From positions 17,993,372-18,057,371 of the forward strand of contig NC_092797.1 of assembly GCF_918797505.1 (NCBI RefSeq): 64,000 nt of DNA, written 5' to 3'. A model generated the notes under the pieces. It saw nothing but the letters and a program-made list of their open reading frames with translations. It did no database searches and was not told the DNA's origin. This DNA comes from Bemisia tabaci. Taxonomy: Eukaryota > Arthropoda > Insecta > Hemiptera > Aleyrodidae. The position numbers and the translations under genes are program-made. Positions 58,716 to 64,000 of this stretch are shown here, in pieces (positions within the stretch are counted from its first letter, which is position 1; the number at the start of each line of letters is the position of its first letter).

Positions 58716-59804
58716 CATTATGCCGTCCTGTCTATAGTTCCGAATTGCAAAATGGGAAATCCGAGTTTCGCATTACGCAATAGGGAACCATAGTATAGGT
58801 CCCAATTGCAAAATGAACTTCGCGTGATCCTGCGACGACGAATTTTTGCGGGGTCGCTGAAGCGGGATAAAAATTGTTTTTGAGGATTTTCTTTTTCTCA
58901 ATAGTAAGTAAATACCCTCCTGATACGGAATTCATCATAAAAAAAAAATCGAAAATTTGACCCTAGTTCCTTATTGCATAAAGCTGTCCAACTCATGCGC
59001 TGGAGAATCGCTTGCGATCAGCTGAGCGGAGAGCCACTGTTCGGCGGCGGAATCAAGGCAGGCGGGGAGCGCGGTACGTTCCGAGTCCGAGCCCTTCGCT
59101 GCGCGATCGCAGCTCGCTTCTCTTGGCCACCTCTTGGCCCGTCACCGCAGCGCGCTGCTTCTGCCTCCGATGCGCTATCTTGTTCCCTCTTTCCGTCGCG
59201 GTTGTAATTGTTCCTCCGGAGCAAATGCCTTTATGTTCTATAAAATTTCGCTCACTTGGATCTAATTGGTGATGAATTAGACAATTCTCAATCATGTTTT
59301 AAATGCAGAAAGCCTTTTTTGGGGGGAAATTTAAGTAACTCAAAAAATTTTAAATGCTGTAGAATAAAGACTATAATACCTCAAATAAGTGGCAAAATTA
59401 GGAGTTATGAGTAAGGAGCCGTCCTCCAATGCTCAATAACATTCGAAACAAGTTGAGTAAACGAAATCATAAATAAGAGAGAAAGAAATAAAAATACAGT
59501 TTTTCAAGACGTTACGTTCCATCAGATTTCATCCGAAAAATAGAGCAAATAGAGTAAAATTTTAAGAATTTTCTAGGGAGGCTAGGGGGAGGGGGAAGGG
59601 AAAGAGGCTACGTTAAACCCCCCTCTCCCCCCCCCCCCGATGGCGAACGCTAGAGCTTGCCCTGTCACGGAACCCACCGCACGCCACTGGGTGCTTGGTT
59701 TTTTTTTGGTAAAAAAAAACCAAGCACCCTTGTTTGGGTAATTAGTGACATTTTTTGGATTGGGCCGAAATTTTGTACAAAAATCATATTTTTGTTTTTT
59801 TGGA

Positions 59805-61891
59805 TTTTCTGATACTCAAAGGTGCGGATGAGCACATTTCATTTTAATCAAAATTTTGTGTGCTCATAAGACGCCTTTCAGTTCACTAGGCATGAATGCA
59901 GTTTATTCTCTGATTTTCGATCAGTGATGCTGTTCATTTTATTCTCGTCAAAAACATCACCACTAAAATTTGCTTCACTTAAAATAATATAGAACTGGAT
60001 ATGTCGTATTGAAAAATAGCGTTTGTGTGCACAACTCTCCCATGGGAAAAGAGGCGCGCCTCGGTACCGGATAACTCGAAATATTTGCACTCAAATATTG
60101 CATCTTCCTGTTATCTACCTCTAGTGGATCCGTTTCATTGAATATTCCTAGTTTTTCTCCCACAAATGTCGCGATAAAAGTGATCCTAGAAAATCAAGTG
60201 AGAATTTGGAGCATACCCTGAAACCATGTGTTTCCTCAACGATCTTACTGTTTTATAAATCAAATTTCTGTTTTTAATTTTTCCAGCGGTGTATATCATA
60301 CCTGGACCCCATAGAGGAGGATGGAAGAGAATCGTGCTTATCAACAGGTTTTTTTTTCAAAGAAAAGCACCTCTCTTAGGAAGCAGAGGACGACAGAAGT
60401 TTGCAACTTCTTCTTCCACGCACGTTTGGACATGCTGGGACATGTTCAGGCCCTTGTCCAAAATATACCAAAGTACCTAAACGGTGTCTCAGCATGCACC
60501 TCCACGTCATCCATCATGACCATCGCATCTCTATCAAGTCTCTCATCCATGCCTCCATCTATAATAACAGACGCCGCCATTATTCATCATATAGGAAAGG
60601 GAGCAACCAGCACTTATGCCAGTTGCCCGACGAAACCGTAATAACTTAAAGGGGAAACGTTAGACGCCTTGCATTGAACCAACATTTTTCTGATCAAATG
60701 TTAAGTGCAGCAATAATGTGATATATTCGTGAAACCCAGTTTATAAACGTCATGTTGAGTCATGGGCTCAATAGTGCGCTTGTCCCCAATATGTTTACAT
60801 AAGCACTTACATTCACGTACGAATGTGCGTTTGCGCTGCATGCGCGTAATGATACAAGTCAAGACACTTTTTATTTCGCATTAACGTACAGCTATTACGG
60901 CGGCAAAAACTGTGAGGCTACAAATTCGCCGTGAGAGGTGGCGTGGAGAGGGCGGGAAGGGACCGATCGGAGAATTATGAGTTGTAAACAATATGCTGGA
61001 CTTCCTGGATTGTAGCCCGTGGGTCGCAACGTGTCACACACTTGGCTCGCTCTCGGCATTTCAGCGTTGGTTGCTTCATTCAAACGCTCTGTCTCCACGC
61101 CGGCTATTTATTCTGAACAGGTGTTCAGTTGTTCACACTTTTACTTATTATTATGAGCTCCAATATTCGAAGGGTACACTGATTTAAATAATCATTTATG
61201 CTCGCGTGAACGTTATGTCCTCTCGCGAAACAAATCGCGCCCTTCTCAGATCATGCAAGGTTCTGAAACTTACCGACCGTAGGTATGCCATTCTAATCTG
61301 CGAAAGATTCTGAGAGAAAAATAGTACTTCCAGTCATTAAATAAGCTATACTCTGAGAGTCACAAAAGCCCCTTAAAGATGAGAATGCAATACCATTTAC
61401 GGCATCAAAACGGTAACTTCTGGTTAAATGAATACAACAAGGATCGGATTAAAAATGGCGCATGGGAAGAAACTAGGCTAAGTGCGACTACAACAATAGC
61501 AGAGGCAAAATGAGGGAGGATAAAAATTAATAGAAGAGGGGGGTGAAAACAGAAAGGAAGAACAGTAGGGTGAACAGGACGAAGTGTGAAAAAAAAGGAT
61601 GAGACGGAAGAGTTGTGGTTCCCCTGGTCCTACATTTCTTCGATGCCTCTAGAGATGGAACTTTACTTATTGAACTTCTGTTGTGTATCACTCAAAATTT
61701 TTAACTATTTTTACATTGCTATTTTGTTTCTTTGGCCCACCAAAACAAGCTTGGGCTTACGGGTGTGCGCTATTGTTTTGGCTTTCCTCCCAGATCCTTG
61801 TCATTTTTTTTTTCTTGGCTAATAAAGTGAAGAAAAAGTGAAAGCATGTAAGTAGGCTACATTATTATTTTACGAACTTTTGTTTCAATAG
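59805..61891. other. Spacer, no gene recognised
   Basis: Open frames near 60289-60649 overlap in three frames and show no domain. Nothing else is seen. Confidence 0.4.
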
Positions 61892-62803
61892 CAGGGCCGG
61901 ATTAAGGGGGTGGCCACATGGGCCGCGGCTCATGGCGGCAAATTTTGCATTTTTTTTTTAAATAAAGCTATAAAGAAAAATCGGATTCAGAAAAAAAAAA
62001 AAATACGAACGAGAAAAGGTGACAAAATCTCTCATTTCCTGAGAGTATATCTCTAATTTTGTCGTCTCTCTGTGATACAATAGACAGCACCTTTAATTAG
62101 TCGAGTTAAGACTGAGAAAGAAACCGCACACGGAATTCGGCCTGGAACGGCGCGGTGCAGAGAGCAATGATGACGAGAACGTGAGATGAAAAGGAGAAAC
62201 CCTCGGCGCGGCGGTCGGCATGTAACACAGCGCCTACAAGACTGCATAAATACTTCACGCATTGCGCCAAAGACAGTGTGGTCGCTGCGGTCAGCAGCGG
62301 GCAGCGTGAAACGCATAGCGCCTACAAGACTGCATGAATACTTCACGCATTGCGTCAAACACAGTGCGTGCAGCAGCCGTCGGCTCGAAACGCGCATGTT
62401 AGACTGTAGGCATACTTCACGCATTGCGCCAAACATAGTGCGGTCAGCGCGGCGCGGCGGCGGAAGTTAAAATTATTAAACCACATTTATGTTTGTTCTT
62501 TCACAATGTTTTGGTTCATTTCTTATAAACGGAGGGCCTTGTCCATACAGAGATAGGTTTACGGAACTTAACTTTCGCGCCAAGTTCCGTGAACTTTTTC
62601 TAGTAGTGTTGACAGGGCTTCCAAAATGTGATCAACACGAGTAAACGCGTCTTATACGCCTCTCCCCCTCCGGCACGTTCACTTGATGGTTTTTATCGAT
62701 GTTTCAAAACAAATGAGAAGGGGCGGAAAAATACAGGAGGTCCATGGGCGGCAAAATACAGGCGGCCCATGGGATGGGCGGCAAGTAAGTAAATCCGGCC
62801 CTG
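61892..62803. mobile_element. hAT-like non-autonomous element, 912 bp
   Basis: The ends are CAGGGCCGGATTAAG and TAAATCCGGCCCTG, flanked by TTCAATAG (61884-61891) and TTCAAAAG (62804-62811), seven of eight equal. Inside, three units of about 80-90 bp share CTTCACGCATTGCG(C/T)CAAA (near 62253, 62341, 62410). There is no transposase. Confidence 0.8.
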
Positions 62804-62811
62804 TTCAAAAG

Positions 62812-64000
62812 ACTTAAAAATGAAACCAGATACACCCAACTTACGGCTTGGGTGCTCTTTTTATTAAAAATTATTGTTGGAACGTCCAACAGCTGAAATC
62901 TGTCAATATACTAGCTGAAGAATTTTTCTAGTAAAAGTTTATTTGAATCTTTAACCTTGCGCTAACGTTGTGAAATATCTCTCATCGAAGTAAAAATTAC
63001 ATGAGGGACTTGATGGGATCACTATTGCTTTGCAAGGAAAGGGTTAAATCGAACATCTTTTCCATTGCCTGAGGGAAAGACTAATTCTTCACTCTTTTAT
63101 TAAATTGAAATACTGACGATTTTCGTACATATTCTATCAGAAAAGTGTCCAAAAATGTGGATGAAAAAAACTATCGTGAATCTATATCCAAAAGAGTATC
63201 TCCTCTCTTTTTCGTTGATTTTTAGGATATTAAATAACTTTTTCTAAAATATTTTTTCTCTTTTTCTGTCGTCCTTTTAAAGTGCGGTTATCTTTGACGG
63301 TGGAAATTTGTAGTTGTGAATATACGTTTTGATAGTTTTTACGCGGATCATGTTGTTCGTTTTTTGTTTTTTGTTTTTTTTTCTTAAAGTTCTTTTCCCC
63401 TTTTTACATCGATTTACTAATTGTCAGAAGGTGTCACAACACTTTTCAGCATGACATGATGGTAGAACCACCAACAAATGCTATGACATAATTTCTAACT
63501 CCCATTACAGCTTCCCTGCAATGTCCGAAAGTTTGAATTTTTTTCAGTTCGGTGCAAGGAAGCATCGGCGATTGCAGGACGATGAACTTCTCAATCGCAA
63601 CAGCTTTAACGTAGCATTCTTCTCTGATCGGAAACGCACCAGTAAATTGAATGTAAGTAGACACAAGGTAAGTACTCCCTTGTAGGTATATCTATTAAGT
63701 TCATGCATTTGCATGCACATCATTTGTCTTGCGGAACGTCTCGGCTTGGGAGCAATGCGCACGAGTAGCCACATTGAAATGATAAAGAAGGCCCACTTTA
63801 TCATGACCTCCAGTCATTATTAAACATCATTGCCATATTCGTTGTATATTTAATTTCTAAATAATCGAATTAATTCATCAGGGGAATTTTCGCGAGTGGA
63901 TTTGCTTGACTTTTTCGACTGCATCCGAAAGAAGAACGTTTTTTTCTCATTCCAGTTCACCAAAACCCAAAATTTCTCGACCCACCTCCGAAGGTAGGAG
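62812..64000. other. Spacer to the window end, no gene seen
   Basis: AT-rich. Short ORFs on the minus strand at 63446-63804 show no known domain. Confidence 0.4.

Larger units (their letters stand above)
56103..59689. mobile_element. hAT-like non-autonomous element, 3.59 kb
   Basis: The ends are CAGTGGCGTGCGGT and ACCGCACGCCACTG, with a perfect 8-bp duplication GGTGCTTG at 56095-56102 and 59690-59697. This fits the hAT superfamily. There is no transposase. It carries a motif like TTTTGCAATTAGGAACTATAG in both orientations (near 56360, 56605, 58735, 58790), a short minisatellite, and the 130-bp foldback. It inserted within the right arm of the palindrome. Confidence 0.88.
54477..59804. mobile_element. 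Large palindromic element split by a hAT-like insertion
   Basis: It starts after TA with CAGGGTGTGCCAAAAATATG. The left arm 54714-55283 is nearly identical, inverted, to 55642-56102 joined to 59698-59804. Both arms are about 570 bp and the loop is 358 bp. Landmarks include GGGCCGAAATTTTGTAC, the hairpin TTTTTTTTACC/GGTAAAAAAAAA, ATGATGAATCCAAACGG and GGCCGGCC. The right outer end equivalent to 54477-54713 is missing, so the element is truncated on that side. It is non-coding. Confidence 0.82.

Noticed and set aside
60289..60649. Overlapping ORFs of 63-106 codons
   Set aside because: No domain, three frames open together, no supporting start or splice context.

Overview
The window is nuclear DNA of an animal, most likely an insect (possibly hemipteran; species not identifiable from the sequence). 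It holds one complete and one partial tandem copy of a replication-dependent core-plus-linker histone repeat. All eight histone genes are intronless, and each ends in the same metazoan 3' stem-loop (GGCCCTTTTCAGGGCC) instead of a poly(A) signal. The spacers are packed with palindromic (foldback) and other non-autonomous DNA transposons, which swell the repeat unit to about 30 kb, far longer than the 5 kb Drosophila unit.

Unit 1 (1-29972): T-rich low-complexity DNA, a decayed non-LTR retrotransposon, H3 (-), a pogo/Tigger-like MITE, H2A (+) split by a 4.5 kb P-element-like transposon with an intact 1025-residue THAP-transposase ORF, a 1.4 kb foldback element, a short tandem repeat, H2B (+), a series of foldback elements, a U1 snRNA gene (18839-19001), a 130-bp satellite array, another foldback element, H1 (-), a TA-flanked inverted-repeat element, microsatellites, H4 (-) and a second pogo-like MITE in the opposite orientation.

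Unit 2 (29973-about 42195) repeats the first part of unit 1 almost base for base: LINE remnant, H3, MITE, intact H2A without the P element, foldback element, 1.8 kb absent from unit 1, and H2B. Identity stops abruptly inside a foldback element near 42195. The remaining 21.8 kb (42.2-64.0 kb) contains no H1, H4 or other recognisable protein gene. It holds hAT-type non-autonomous elements with 8-bp target duplications, several small inverted-repeat elements, and a large palindrome (54.7-59.8 kb) split by a 3.6 kb hAT-like element that carries a foldback made of 130-bp repeats.

The histone genes supply the nucleosome core (H2A, H2B, H3, H4) and linker H1 in S phase. The U1 gene supplies the splicing snRNA that recognises 5' splice sites. 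The main points of interest are the apparently recent, possibly autonomous P-type transposon inside H2A, the U1 gene within the histone repeat between large inverted repeats, the foldback family whose 130-150 bp arm module has also become satellite DNA, and the sharp end of unit homology inside a foldback element.
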